This document shows positions 18,601 to 27,512 of a stretch of DNA of 64,000 nucleotides, piece after piece. The DNA is from Paraburkholderia fungorum (GTDB taxonomy: Bacteria > Pseudomonadota > Gammaproteobacteria > Burkholderiales > Burkholderiaceae). The stretch's first letter is position 1. Each line of letters starts with the position of its first letter. Position numbers and translations under genes: made by a program. Location: NCBI RefSeq assembly GCF_003610895.1, contig NZ_MCAS01000069.1, forward strand, positions 186,001-250,000. Reading direction: 5' to 3'. Under the pieces are notes generated by a model, which was not told the origin of the DNA, did not search any database, and was given only the letters and a program-made list of their open reading frames with translations.

Positions 18601-19731
18601 GTGGCGCAAGACCCCGCAGACGGCGTCTACTTTGGACTCATGTCCGGCACGAGCATGGACGGTGTCGATGGCGTGGCCGTCCGATTTGCCCATGGGAAGC
18701 CGCCAGTGGTGCTGGCCGAAGCGTTTGTCGGCTTCGCGGCAGGTTTGCGCGAGGCGCTGTTCGCGCTTCAACAACCGGGCGAGAACGAAATCGAGCGCGA
18801 GGCGCTAGCCGCCAATGCGCTCGCCACGCGCTACACGGTGTGCTGCCACGAATTGCTGCAAGCCAGCCGCGTGCCGGCTTCGGAGGTGCGTGCGATCGGC
18901 GTCCACGGCCAGACGGTGCGGCATAGACCGGAAAAGGGTTACACGCGGCAGATCAACAACCCCGCGCTGCTCGCGGAAATGTTGAATATCGACGTGGTTG
19001 CCGACTTCCGCAGCCGCGACGTCGCGGCCGGCGGCCAGGGCGCGCCGCTCGTACCGGCGTTTCACGCCACAGTGTTCGGCGCAAAAGACGCAACGCGGGT
19101 GGTCTGCAATCTCGGCGGCATCAGCAATATCACGATATTGAACGCGACGGGCGGCGTGCGCGGCTTCGACTGCGGGCCGGCGAACGCGCTGCTCGACGAA
19201 TGGGCGCAGCGCCATCTCGGCAAGCCTTTCGACGAAAACGGCCATTTCGCCGCGAGCGGGCAGGTAGACCGCACGTTGCTGAATGCGCTGCTCGACGAGC
19301 CCTTCTTCTCGCAACAACCGCCCAAAAGCACCGGCCGCGACTTGTTCAATGCGCAGTGGCTGGATGCAAAGCTTCAGCCGTTCGCCACGCTCGCCCCCGC
19401 CGACGTACAGGCCACGCTGGTCGCGCTGACCGCGATAACGGTTGCTCGCGAAATCGAACGGCATGCGTCGGACGCCAAGGCGGTCTACGTGTGCGGCGGC
19501 GGTGCGCGCAATCCTGAGATCATGAAGGCCCTGCAACAGGCCCTGGAGGACAGCGGCGTAAGCGGCGTGCCCGTGATGACGACCGATGCGCTAGGCGTAC
19601 CGCCGAGCCAGGTCGAGCCGCTGGCGTTCGCCTGGCTGGCCATGCGCTGCGTGGCGCGCCTGCCGGGCAATTTGCCGGCAGTCACTGGCGCGGCGGCTGA
19701 GCGCGTGCTGGGGGCGATCTACCCGCGCTGA
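18601..19731 (+). CDS. anmK: Anhydro-N-acetylmuramic acid kinase
   Basis: Phosphorylates and opens 1,6-anhydroMurNAc in peptidoglycan recycling. The 376-residue protein belongs to the ASKHA fold. The N-terminal phosphate motif is GLMSGTSMDGVD. Other family segments are HGQTVRHRP, NLGGISNIT, DCGPANALLDEW and VCGGGARNPEIM. The start is GTG 18601, with GAGGAG eight bases upstream. In Burkholderiales it commonly sits between tyrS and erpA, as here. Confidence 0.93.
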   Translation: MAQDPADGVYFGLMSGTSMDGVDGVAVRFAHGKPPVVLAEAFVGFAAGLREALFALQQPGENEIEREALAANALATRYTVCCHELLQASRVPASEVRAIGVHGQTVRHRPEKGYTRQINNPALLAEMLNIDVVADFRSRDVAAGGQGAPLVPAFHATVFGAKDATRVVCNLGGISNITILNATGGVRGFDCGPANALLDEWAQRHLGKPFDENGHFAASGQVDRTLLNALLDEPFFSQQPPKSTGRDLFNAQWLDAKLQPFATLAPADVQATLVALTAITVAREIERHASDAKAVYVCGGGARNPEIMKALQQALEDSGVSGVPVMTTDALGVPPSQVEPLAFAWLAMRCVARLPGNLPAVTGAAAERVLGAIYPR

Positions 19732-19767
19732 ACGAAGCGGCCAGGTTTTTTGGCTCAGCTCAGGCAA

Positions 19768-19793
19768 TAAAAAACGGGGCCGAAGCCCCGTTT
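19768..19793. terminator. Terminator shared by erpA and anmK
   Basis: The hairpin AACGGGGC / GCCCCGTT with loop CGAA has a T6 tail on the minus strand (erpA side) and a shorter T-rich tail on the plus strand (anmK side). Confidence 0.8.
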
Positions 19794-19826
19794 CCTTTTA
19801 CAACCTGCCGCCCAACCGGCCAGCCA

Positions 19827-20192
19827 TCAAACCGAGAACGACGAGCCGCAACCACATGTGGTCGTGGCATTCGGGTTCTTGATGACGAACTGCGCGCCGT
19901 TGATGTCGTCTTTGTAGTCGATCTCAGCGCCGACCAGATACTGGTAGCTCATCGAATCGATCAGCAGCTGGACGCCGCTCTTGTTCATGACGGTGTCGTC
20001 TTCGTTGACGGCTTCGTCGAACGTAAAACCATACTGAAAGCCCGAGCAGCCGCCGCCCTGCACGAAAACGCGCAGTTTGAGGTCCGCATTGCCTTCTTCT
20101 TCGATCAGTTGCTTGACCTTGTCAGCCGCTGCGTCGGTAAAAACGAAGGGGGCGGGCATCTCGGTCACGGGTGTATCGGTGACTGCGTTCAT
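19827..20192 (-). CDS. erpA: Iron-sulfur cluster insertion protein ErpA
   Basis: An A-type Fe-S carrier of 121 residues. The three conserved Cys are in [11 protein letters not shown] and in the C-terminal [15 protein letters not shown]-like spacing before the CGC motif and an N-terminal extension of ~15 residues fit beta-proteobacterial ErpA. It is preceded by GGAGAG and separated from rpsI by a terminator, so it has its own promoter in 20193-20386. Confidence 0.95.
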
Positions 20193-20385
20193 TCGAACTC
20201 TCCAAAAAGCTTCTAACCGCTATTGTAGGGCTGATCTCAATATCGTGCTGAAGCCCACAAAATCAATGGGTTCTTCCAGGAAATGCTATCGACCGGCACG
20301 TTAGCCGCCGTCAGCCTGCCTGAACGGACCAAATCGCCGCCGTGGCGAGTAAACCGCTGCCGCCAGCCTACACGGATAAACCATA

Positions 20386-20420
20386 AAAAAAGCCGCCTTC
20401 GCGAAAGCGTTGGCGGCTTT
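20386..20420 (-). terminator. Terminator after rpsI
   Basis: On the minus strand AAGCCGCC pairs with GGCGGCTT and is followed by T7. It closes the rplM-rpsI transcript. Confidence 0.85.
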
Positions 20421-20461
20421 TGCAGCGTTCCAGCCCGAAAGCTGGATCGCACACGAAGCGA

Positions 20462-20854
20462 TTAACGCTTCGAGAATTGCTTCCGGCGACGTGCCTTGTG
20501 GAAGCCGACCTTCTTACGTTCGACTTCACGAGCGTCACGCGTAACGAAGCCTGCCTTCGACAGTTCCGGCTTCAGCGTTGCGTCGTAGTCCATCAGCGCG
20601 CGGGTGATGCCGTGGCGAACCGCACCGGCTTGACCCGTTTCACCGCCACCGTTCACGTTGACTTTGATGTCGAACGTAACGCCGTGGTTCGTGAGTTCCA
20701 GCGGCTGACGCACGATCATCAGCGACGTTTCGCGCGAGAAGTAATCGGCGATAGGCTTGCCGTTTACAATGATCTCACCCTTGCCAGCCTTGATGAAGAC
20801 GCGTGCGACGGCGCTCTTGCGGCGGCCCGTGCCGTAATTCCAGTTACCGATCAT
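20462..20854 (-). CDS. rpsI: 30S ribosomal protein S9
   Basis: A 130-residue protein with the S9 core GTGRRKSAVARVFIKAGKGEIIVNG-type N-terminus and the basic C-terminal tail ending KARRRKQFSKR, which reaches the P-site tRNA. It lies 11 bases downstream of rplM in the conserved two-gene operon. Confidence 0.98.
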   Translation of the reverse strand: MIGNWNYGTGRRKSAVARVFIKAGKGEIIVNGKPIADYFSRETSLMIVRQPLELTNHGVTFDIKVNVNGGGETGQAGAVRHGITRALMDYDATLKPELSKAGFVTRDAREVERKKVGFHKARRRKQFSKR

Positions 20855-20865
20855 GTGGGCTCCCC

Positions 20866-21294
20866 TTAGATCTCGAGCGCTTTCGGCTGTTGTGCCGAAT
20901 GCGGATGCGTTGCTTCAGCGTAGACCTTCAGCTTCTTGATCATCGCGTAGCCGAGCGGGCCCTTCGGCAGCATGCCCTTGACCGCTTTCTCGAGCGCACG
21001 GCCCGGGAAGCGTTCTTGCATCTTGCCGAACGTCGTTTCATAGATACCGCCCGGGTAACCCGAGTGACGGTAGTACTTCTTGTCAGTAGCCTTGTTACCC
21101 GTGACGCGCAACTTGCCGGCGTTGATAACGATGATGAAATCACCGGTGTCGACGTGCGGAGTGAATTCAGGCTTGTGCTTGCCGCGAAGACGGTGTGCCA
21201 CTTCGCTGGCGACACGCCCGAGAACCTTATCCGTCGCGTCAATCACGTACCATTCACGCGTAACCTCATGGGCTTTTGCGGAAAACGTCTTCAT
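20866..21294 (-). CDS. rplM: 50S ribosomal protein L13
   Basis: A 142-residue protein starting MKTFSAKAHEVTREWYVIDA, the canonical L13 N-terminus. FIIVINAGKLRVTGNK and YYRHSGYPGG are characteristic. It is the first gene of the rplM-rpsI operon, with a consensus promoter about 115 bases upstream of the start codon. Confidence 0.98.
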   Translation of the reverse strand: MKTFSAKAHEVTREWYVIDATDKVLGRVASEVAHRLRGKHKPEFTPHVDTGDFIIVINAGKLRVTGNKATDKKYYRHSGYPGGIYETTFGKMQERFPGRALEKAVKGMLPKGPLGYAMIKKLKVYAEATHPHSAQQPKALEI

Positions 21295-21416
21295 GATCGA
21301 TCCAAAAAAAATGCTGCGCCCAATGTGTTTTTTTCCTGCTTGTAGTGTGCGCATCGAGGCGCGTGCAGGCTCTCCCTGGTTCTTCCTCCGCGGGCGCGGA
21401 TGCGGAAAAGCTCTGA

Positions 21417-21446
21417 ATTATAAAGGAATTTGTCGCGCCAAGTCAA
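21417..21446 (-). promoter_or_regulatory. Promoter of rplM-rpsI
   Basis: Minus strand: TTGACT (21446-21441), an 18-base spacer, then TATAAT (21422-21417). The predicted start is near 21410, leaving a leader of about 115 nt before rplM. This is one of the best sigma-70 promoters in the window. Confidence 0.8.
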
Positions 21447-21556
21447 AGCTTGCGGGCTTTTGGACGGCAAGACGTGTGCGGCGACGGCCAAATCACACCG
21501 TTTGCCGTTTCGCGTGACCCGCCGAACGGCATCGGTACGGGCCCTATGCGCGGGCG

Positions 21557-21646
21557 AAAAAAAACCCGAACGAGCGGTTCGGGTTTAATCCACCAAAGGA
21601 GGAGGTGGAGGAGACAGCGGAGGTTGCAGAACTGTTGCAACCGATG
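21557..21646 (-). ncRNA. Putative ~90-nt trans-acting sRNA with anti-Shine-Dalgarno loop
   Basis: A complete small transcription unit on the minus strand, between rplM and the OsmC gene. The predicted start is near 21646. Stem-loop 1 (21642-21622) is a perfect 7-bp GGTTGCA/TGCAACC stem with a 7-nt loop. A C/T-rich stretch follows with CTCCTCC repeats. Hairpin 2 (21608-21590) pairs CCACC with GGTGG around loop TCCTCCTTT, which matches the 16S rRNA anti-Shine-Dalgarno sequence. The unit ends in a 10-bp GC-rich terminator (21586-21562) with U8. No meaningful ORF is present. The size and context recall NcS27 of B. cenocepacia (reported at 89 nt, from memory), but I could not compare sequences. 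Confidence 0.75.
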
Positions 21647-21652
21647 GGACTG

Positions 21653-21681
21653 ATTATATGAGGCACCCTTGTGCGACGCAA
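21653..21681 (-). promoter_or_regulatory. Promoter of the putative sRNA
   Basis: Minus strand: TTGCGT (21681-21676), a 17-base spacer, then perfect TATAAT (21658-21653). It points into the 90-nt unit that ends in a terminator. Confidence 0.8.
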
Positions 21682-21690
21682 GAACATTTG

Positions 21691-21715
21691 CATTGTGAAA
21701 TCGAATTTCACAATG
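21691..21715. promoter_or_regulatory. Perfect 25-bp dyad upstream of the sRNA promoter
   Basis: Eleven-base arms CATTGTGAAAT / ATTTCACAATG flank a central CGA. The centre lies about 57 bases upstream of the predicted sRNA start, ten bases beyond the -35 box, a usual place for an activator. It contains TGTGA and TCACA but with nine rather than six bases between them, so it is not a standard CRP site. The binding protein is unknown. Confidence 0.6.
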
Positions 21716-21979
21716 CAGTAGCACATCCTTCAGATCAAAAATCTGAAAATTCCCTTTAAAATCAAAAGCAAAGCCTTTTACAAACCACCCCGGAAGTGGA
21801 CATCGGCTAGAGTAAAACCCCTAAAGCAGTCAGGACATTCCCGAATCGGCGAAACATGCCGCACCGCAACACGCAAGCAGCCATCGCGCATAAGTTCCAG
21901 CGAAAGTCCCTCCGGGCGGACACTCAAACACCGGGCTACAATGCCGTTTCGATACAAGCACAGCGCGGTGGAGCACAGC

Positions 21980-22402
21980 ATGGAATGCAAAGTTAGCTGG
22001 ATGGGGCAAGACGGAATGGCGTTCGCCGCAGAAACTGGCAGCGGCCATCTGGTCATGATGGACGGCGCGCCGGAAGGCGGCGGCCGCAATCTGGCGCCGC
22101 GTCCGATGGAAATGGTTCTGCTCGGCACGGGCGGCTGCACGGCCTACGACGTCGTGATGATCCTGAAGAAAAGCCGCCAGGAAGTGGCCGGCTGCTCGGT
22201 GACGCTGAAGGCCGAGCGCGCCAGCGAAGATCCCAAGGTATTCACCAAGATCCACTTCCACTTCACCGTGACCGGCAAGAATCTGAATCCGGCGACCGTG
22301 GAGCGTGCGATCAATCTGTCGCACGACAAATACTGCTCGGCGTCGATCATGATCGCGAAAACCGCCGAACTGTCGCACTCGTTCGATATCGTCGCGGGCT
22401 GA
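21980..22402 (+). CDS. OsmC/Ohr-family protein
   Basis: A 140-residue protein of the OsmC/Ohr peroxiredoxin fold. The two Cys expected in thiol-dependent hydroperoxide reduction are in LGTGGCTAYDVV and DKYCSASIM. RPMEMVLLGTGGC and FHFTVTGKNL fit the YhfA-like OsmC subgroup. ATG 21980 has GGTGGAG seven bases upstream and gives the usual length; a start at 21941 lacks this. The substrate is unproven. It is convergent with rnpB. Confidence 0.85.
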   Translation: MECKVSWMGQDGMAFAAETGSGHLVMMDGAPEGGGRNLAPRPMEMVLLGTGGCTAYDVVMILKKSRQEVAGCSVTLKAERASEDPKVFTKIHFHFTVTGKNLNPATVERAINLSHDKYCSASIMIAKTAELSHSFDIVAG

Positions 22403-22450
22403 GCGTGGCACCGCGGCTGCGGCGCAGGTAGCCGAGGCGCGCACAAAAAC

Positions 22451-22487
22451 AAAATGCCGGCGTCCGTATGAACGCCGGCATTTTTTT
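22451..22487. terminator. Bidirectional terminator between osmC-like gene and rnpB
   Basis: An 11-bp stem AATGCCGGCGT / ACGCCGGCATT has T7 on the plus side and TTTTGTTTTT on the minus side, ending the convergent OsmC and rnpB transcripts. Confidence 0.85.
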
Positions 22488-22497
22488 ATCGGGTGGC

Positions 22498-22910
<413 letters not shown>

Positions 22911-22948
22911 GGGGCGCATTTTAACACTGCAACTGCGCGAGAACGGCT

Positions 22949-23782
22949 TTAACGCGAACGCCGGCCGGCACGGAAGACGGACGTGTCGTCGTAAAACGCC
23001 GGGGATTCGTTCTCCGCGCACCAGCCCGGAATGCCCAGCACGGGCAGCGGCGCAAACATGCGGCTCGTCAAAGCATCGGTGCCGAGCAGCGCCGCGCTGA
23101 CGGATTCGTCGAGCCATGCATCGCGCGCCGCCGCACTCCAGCCAAAGTATTCGGGTGGCACGTCGACAATCCACGCGTGGCCCGTGCAGGCCTTGAACGG
23201 CACGATCAGTTTTTCCAGCAGTGCGTGACCGAAAGAGCGCACTTCGCAGCGCGTGCCCCAGGCATCGCGCTGAGCAAGCAGCAGTGTCTGCCAATCGAAC
23301 CCACGCAATGCCGCGCTCAATGCCGGGTCGGCGCAGGCGAACAGCAGCGCGTTTTCGTCGAATAAGGTCAAGGTGTCACGCACGCCGCCACGGGTCGGCC
23401 CGACGCCCAACACCTCGATCGCCGCCGACTGCCGCGCGTTCAGCGCCGCCTTGATGCGCGGAAACGCGAACCACATCGACCCGTTGAAGAAGTCATGCAG
23501 GTTATGACGCGTCGGCACGCAGCCGGTCGACGCGATGTGCGCCTCGTAAGCCGCGCCAGGCGGCAGATCGTCCTGCGCGATGAACGCGAGACGCCGGCCG
23601 CGGCCAGTACGCTGCTGCATCGCACCCGCATCCGCATTCATCTCGGCGAGCAAGGGCGCATAGCCTTGAAGCGCGGCCTGCTGCCAGCGCTCGCCGCGTG
23701 CCGCGAACTGCGCGAACCACGGCTTCGACCAATCGATATCGGCAAAGCCAGGGCTCACGCGCGCCGCCTCCTGCGCCTGCAT
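22949..23782 (-). CDS. DUF3025 family protein
   Basis: A 277-residue soluble protein. The central block PTRHNLHDFFNGSMWFAFPRIKAALN and the following FDENALLFACAD are typical of DUF3025, a family without known function. The Cys/His-rich segment VPTRHNLHDF could be functional, but nothing is proven. It starts 11 bases after the pyrC stop and is likely cotranscribed with it. The promoter for rnpB lies at its 3' edge. Confidence 0.85.
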   Translation of the reverse strand: MQAQEAARVSPGFADIDWSKPWFAQFAARGERWQQAALQGYAPLLAEMNADAGAMQQRTGRGRRLAFIAQDDLPPGAAYEAHIASTGCVPTRHNLHDFFNGSMWFAFPRIKAALNARQSAAIEVLGVGPTRGGVRDTLTLFDENALLFACADPALSAALRGFDWQTLLLAQRDAWGTRCEVRSFGHALLEKLIVPFKACTGHAWIVDVPPEYFGWSAAARDAWLDESVSAALLGTDALTSRMFAPLPVLGIPGWCAENESPAFYDDTSVFRAGRRSR

Positions 23783-23793
23783 CTGGCGCTACC

Positions 23794-24873
23794 TCAGATG
23801 AGGCGCCAACCAATCGACTCACCGCCACGCAGCGGCACAACAGGCGTGTCGCCGACCGGCAATTCCGCCGGCAGCGTCCATTCCTCGCGACGCAGCGTGA
23901 CTTTCTCTTCGCTGCGCGGCAGGCCATAGAAGTCCGCGCCGAAGAAGCTGGCGAAGCCTTCGAGCTTGTCCAGCGCGCCGGCTTTGTCGAATGCTTCCGT
24001 ATAGAGTTCGAGCGCATGCAGCGCCGTGTAGCACCCTGCGCAGCCGCAGGCGTGTTCTTTCAAACCCTTCGGATGCGGCGCGCTATCGGTGCCGAGGAAG
24101 AAACGCGGATTGCCCGAAGTCGCCGCCTCGACCAGCGCCACGCGATGCGTCTCACGCTTCAGTACCGGCAGGCAGTAGTAATGCGGACGAATGCCGCCCT
24201 GGAAGATGGCATTGCGGTTGTACAGCAGATGGTGCGCGGTAATCGTCGCGCCCAGCAGCCCCGGCGCCACACCGGCCTCGCGGATGTAGTCGACCGCGTC
24301 TTTCGTGGTGATGTGCTCGAACACCACCTTCAGCGCCGGAAATGCACGGCGCAGCGGCGTCATCACGCGGTCGATGAACACCTTCTCGCGGTCGAACAGG
24401 TCGATCGACGAATCCGTCACTTCGCCGTGCACCAGCAGCGGCATACCGGTTTCCTGCATCACCTCGAGCGTTTTGGCGCACTTCATGATGTCGGTGACGC
24501 CCGCGTCCGAGTTGGTCGTCGCGCCCGCCGGGTACAGCTTCACGCCATGTACGAAGCCGCTTTCACGCGCGCGGCGGATTTCGTCGGGCGGCGTGTTGTC
24601 GGTCAGGTACAGCGTCATCAGCGGTTCGAACTTCGCGCCGGCCGGGATCGCGGCGACGATGCGCTCGCGGTACGCCTGCGCCATGGCGGTCGTGGTGACC
24701 GGCGGCTTCAGGTTAGGCATGATGATCGCGCGGCCAAACTGGCGCGCGGTATCCGGCAGCACGGCGGCGAGCATCTCGCCGTCGCGAACGTGCAGGTGCC
24801 AGTCGTCCGGGCGGGCGAGCGTGACGGAGTCGATGGAGGCGACGGAATCGGGGGAGGCGTTGGAGGCGGTCAT
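23794..24873 (-). CDS. pyrC: Dihydroorotase
   Basis: A zinc amidohydrolase of pyrimidine synthesis (carbamoyl aspartate to dihydroorotate), 359 residues, class II like E. coli PyrC. The metal motif HLHVRDG is near residue 25. The carboxylated Lys lies in VHGVKLYPAGATTNSD (about residue 110). Further His ligands are in LLVHGEVTD and VFEHITTKDAVD, and the catalytic Asp in FLGTDSAPH. ATG 24873 was chosen over the longer open frame. DUF3025 follows directly. Confidence 0.95.
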   Translation of the reverse strand: MTASNASPDSVASIDSVTLARPDDWHLHVRDGEMLAAVLPDTARQFGRAIIMPNLKPPVTTTAMAQAYRERIVAAIPAGAKFEPLMTLYLTDNTPPDEIRRARESGFVHGVKLYPAGATTNSDAGVTDIMKCAKTLEVMQETGMPLLVHGEVTDSSIDLFDREKVFIDRVMTPLRRAFPALKVVFEHITTKDAVDYIREAGVAPGLLGATITAHHLLYNRNAIFQGGIRPHYYCLPVLKRETHRVALVEAATSGNPRFFLGTDSAPHPKGLKEHACGCAGCYTALHALELYTEAFDKAGALDKLEGFASFFGADFYGLPRSEEKVTLRREEWTLPAELPVGDTPVVPLRGGESIGWRLI

Positions 24874-25062
24874 GGCGAGAGGGGAACGAGATTCGGCGGC
24901 AATAAATCGGATCGGCGTGGTGAAAGCGGTACAAATCACAGCAAATCGCAACGCTAGAGCCTAAACACACGTCAATTTTGCTATTTGGCGCTTCTGGCTC
25001 GGTGATATGCTTGGAAAATCATCATTGTAACGGCTCGCCCCGTTCACAGGCTTACCTGCAAC

Positions 25063-25989
25063 ATGTGCCAACTTCTCGGAATGAACTGCGCCGCGCCAAC
25101 GGACGTCACGTTCTCGTTCACCGGCTTTGCGGCGCGCGGCGGCGTCACCGATCACCACGCGGACGGTTGGGGCATCGCCTTCTTCGAAGACAAAGCCTGC
25201 CGCCTGTTCATCGACCATCAATCGTCGGCCACCTCGCCGATCGCCGAGATGGTCAAGCGCTACCCGATCAAATCGAAGAACACGATCGCGCATATTCGCA
25301 AGGCGACGCAAGGGCACATCCTGCTCGAAAACTGCCATCCGTTCATGCGCGAATTATGGGGACGCCACTGGATCTTCGCGCACAACGGCGACCTGAAAGA
25401 CTATTCACCGGCGCTGACCGGCGTCTATCAGCCGGTCGGCACGACCGATAGCGAACTCGCGTTCTGCGCGTTGCTGCAAGGTTTGCGCAAGGCTTTCCCG
25501 GGCACGCAGCCGCCGCTCGACGAACTGTTCGCGGCACTCGAAACGCTCACGCGCGAAATCACGCAGTTCGGCGTATTCAATTTTCTGATGTCGAACGGTC
25601 AGGCGCTGTTCGCGCATTGCTCGACGCATCTGCATTACATCGTGCGGCGCTGGCCGTTCTCGACTGCCCATCTGGTCGACGCGGATGTATCGATCGATTT
25701 CGCCAAGTACACGACGCCTGAAGACCGCGTCGCCGTGATCGCAACCAAGCCGCTCACCGATAACGAGGTGTGGTCCGCCTTCAAACCCGGCGATCTGCTG
25801 ATGTTCCAGCACGGCGAAGTGATCGGCCGGGTCAACGTGCCGGTGCCGGCTTCGGTGCTGGAGAAGCTGCGCAATCCGGCGTTGGACGCATCGGCTTCGG
25901 CAACCACGATCGCGGCTTCGGTTGAGGCAATGGCCACGGCCGAGGTCGACCTTGAGGCCGCGGACGACACTGCGGCCTTCGAATCCTGA
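25063..25989 (+). CDS. Class II glutamine amidotransferase (YafJ/EgtC-like)
   Basis: A 308-residue protein. Cys2 (MCQLLGMNC) becomes the N-terminal nucleophile after Met removal. HADGWGIAF, AHIRKATQG and FAHNGDL are conserved Ntn glutaminase segments. No synthase domain is attached, so the ammonia acceptor is unknown. The C-terminal ~45 residues are Ala/Thr-rich and probably disordered. The family includes gamma-glutamyl hydrolases such as EgtC, but no ergothioneine genes are adjacent. Divergent from pyrC across 189 bases. Confidence 0.87.
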   Translation: MCQLLGMNCAAPTDVTFSFTGFAARGGVTDHHADGWGIAFFEDKACRLFIDHQSSATSPIAEMVKRYPIKSKNTIAHIRKATQGHILLENCHPFMRELWGRHWIFAHNGDLKDYSPALTGVYQPVGTTDSELAFCALLQGLRKAFPGTQPPLDELFAALETLTREITQFGVFNFLMSNGQALFAHCSTHLHYIVRRWPFSTAHLVDADVSIDFAKYTTPEDRVAVIATKPLTDNEVWSAFKPGDLLMFQHGEVIGRVNVPVPASVLEKLRNPALDASASATTIAASVEAMATAEVDLEAADDTAAFES

Positions 25990-26034
25990 TCCGCTCCGCG
26001 CGGCTTGCGCGAAAACCTGAAACGTCATCAGATA

Positions 26035-26070
26035 CAAAAAAGCCGCTTCTTTCGAAGCGGCTTTTTTTCT
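26035..26070. terminator. Bidirectional terminator
   Basis: AAAAAAGCCGCTTC / GAAGCGGCTTTTTT with loop TTTC lies between the amidotransferase gene (plus) and gltL (minus). Confidence 0.88.
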
Positions 26071-26112
26071 GCCCGAGCCACAGCCACTAACCCGTGCGGC
26101 CCGGCAACAAGC

Positions 26113-26838
26113 TCAATGCAGGATTTTCGCCAGAAAGTCCTTCGCGCGATCCGACTTCGGATTCGCGAAGAAATCTTCCTTCCTGTCGTCTTCAACGATC
26201 AGGCCCTTGTCCATGAAAATCACGCGGTGCGCGACCTTCTTGGCAAAGCCCATTTCGTGCGTGACGCACATCATCGTCATGCCTTCCTGCGCGAGTTCGA
26301 CCATGACGTCGAGCACTTCATTGATCATTTCCGGATCGAGCGCGGAAGTCGGCTCGTCGAACAGCATCGCGATCGGGTCCATCGACAGCGCGCGCGCAAT
26401 CGCCACACGCTGCTGCTGGCCGCCCGACAATTGCCCCGGAAACTTATCCGCATGTGCGCGCAGACCGACGCGATCGAGCAGCTTGTAGCCCTTGGTGGTG
26501 GCTTCGTCCTTCGAGCGGCCAAGCACCTTGATCTGCGCGAGCGTCAGGTTCTGCACGATCGACAGATGCGGGAACAGTTCGAAGTGCTGGAACACCATGC
26601 CGACCTTCGCACGCAGCTTCGACAGATTGGTTTTCTTGTCGGTCAGCGACTGGCCGTTGATAACGATCTCACCCTTCTGGAACGGCTCGAGGCCGTTGAC
26701 GGTTTTGATCAGCGTGGACTTGCCCGAACCCGACGGCCCGCACACCACCACCACTTCACCTTTTTTGACTTCCGTCGTGCAGTCGGTCAGCACTTGAAAC
26801 TGACCGTACCACTTCGAAACATTCTTGATAGAGATCAT
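26113..26838 (-). CDS. gltL: Glutamate/aspartate ABC transporter ATPase
   Basis: A 241-residue ATPase of the polar amino-acid uptake family. Walker A is GPSGSGKST (about residues 35-43), the signature LSGGQQQRV (about 136-144) and Walker B MLFDEPTSALD. ATG 26838 overlaps the gltK stop by four bases (ATGA), so the two are coupled. The glutamate/aspartate assignment rests on the complete gltIJKL order and on gdhA upstream. Confidence 0.93.
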   Translation of the reverse strand: MISIKNVSKWYGQFQVLTDCTTEVKKGEVVVVCGPSGSGKSTLIKTVNGLEPFQKGEIVINGQSLTDKKTNLSKLRAKVGMVFQHFELFPHLSIVQNLTLAQIKVLGRSKDEATTKGYKLLDRVGLRAHADKFPGQLSGGQQQRVAIARALSMDPIAMLFDEPTSALDPEMINEVLDVMVELAQEGMTMMCVTHEMGFAKKVAHRVIFMDKGLIVEDDRKEDFFANPKSDRAKDFLAKILH

Positions 26839-27512
26839 CTTGCGACCTTTTTCTGAAGACCTTTGACGAGGCTCGACGCGATCACGCAGACCACGAAATA
26901 ACACGCGCCCGCGAACAGTACCATTTCGACATTCGTGCCGTCACGGTCGCCAATATTCGTGGCGGTGCGGAAGAAGTCGGCGAGGCTGATCACGTAGACG
27001 AGCGACGTATCCTGAAACAGCACGATACCTTGGGTAAGCAACAGCGGCACCATCGCGCGGAACGCCTGCGGCAGCACGATGAGACGCATTGCCTGCGGGT
27101 AGCTCATACCGAGCGCGAACGCTGCATTGACCTGCCCGCGCGGCACCGCCTGAATGCCGGCGCGGATGATTTCCGAATAATACGCGGCCTCGAACAGCGA
27201 GAAAGCGACCATCGCCGAAGCCAGCCGAATGTCGATATCCGGCGACAGGCCCAGCACGTTTTGCAGCACCTGCGGCACGATCAGGAAGAACCACAGCAGC
27301 ACCATCACGAGCGGGATCGAACGGAAGATCGTGACATAACCCTTCGCGAACCATTCGAACGGCTTGAACGGCGAAAGCCGCATGATCGCGAGAATGGTGC
27401 CCCAGATAATGCCGATCACGATCGCGATCAGTGTGATCTTGATGGTGACGATAGCGCCGGTCCATAGCGTAGGCAGTGCGCCCGGAATACCGCTCCAGTC
27501 GAAATGATGCAT
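26835..27512 (-). CDS. gltK: Glutamate/aspartate ABC transporter permease GltK
   Basis: An inner-membrane permease of 225 residues with about five helices and the EAA loop of His/Glu/Gln-type permeases (EIIRAGIQAVPRGQVNAA). ATG 27512 shares its A with the TGA of gltJ and has GGAGG seven bases upstream, which decides the start against the GTG one codon earlier. Forms a heteromeric channel with GltJ. Confidence 0.93.
   Translation of the reverse strand: MHHFDWSGIPGALPTLWTGAIVTIKITLIAIVIGIIWGTILAIMRLSPFKPFEWFAKGYVTIFRSIPLVMVLLWFFLIVPQVLQNVLGLSPDIDIRLASAMVAFSLFEAAYYSEIIRAGIQAVPRGQVNAAFALGMSYPQAMRLIVLPQAFRAMVPLLLTQGIVLFQDTSLVYVISLADFFRTATNIGDRDGTNVEMVLFAGACYFVVCVIASSLVKGLQKKVAR

Noticed and set aside
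21691..21715. CRP-binding site
   Set aside because: TGTGA and TCACA halves are nine bases apart instead of six; kept only as an unassigned dyad.
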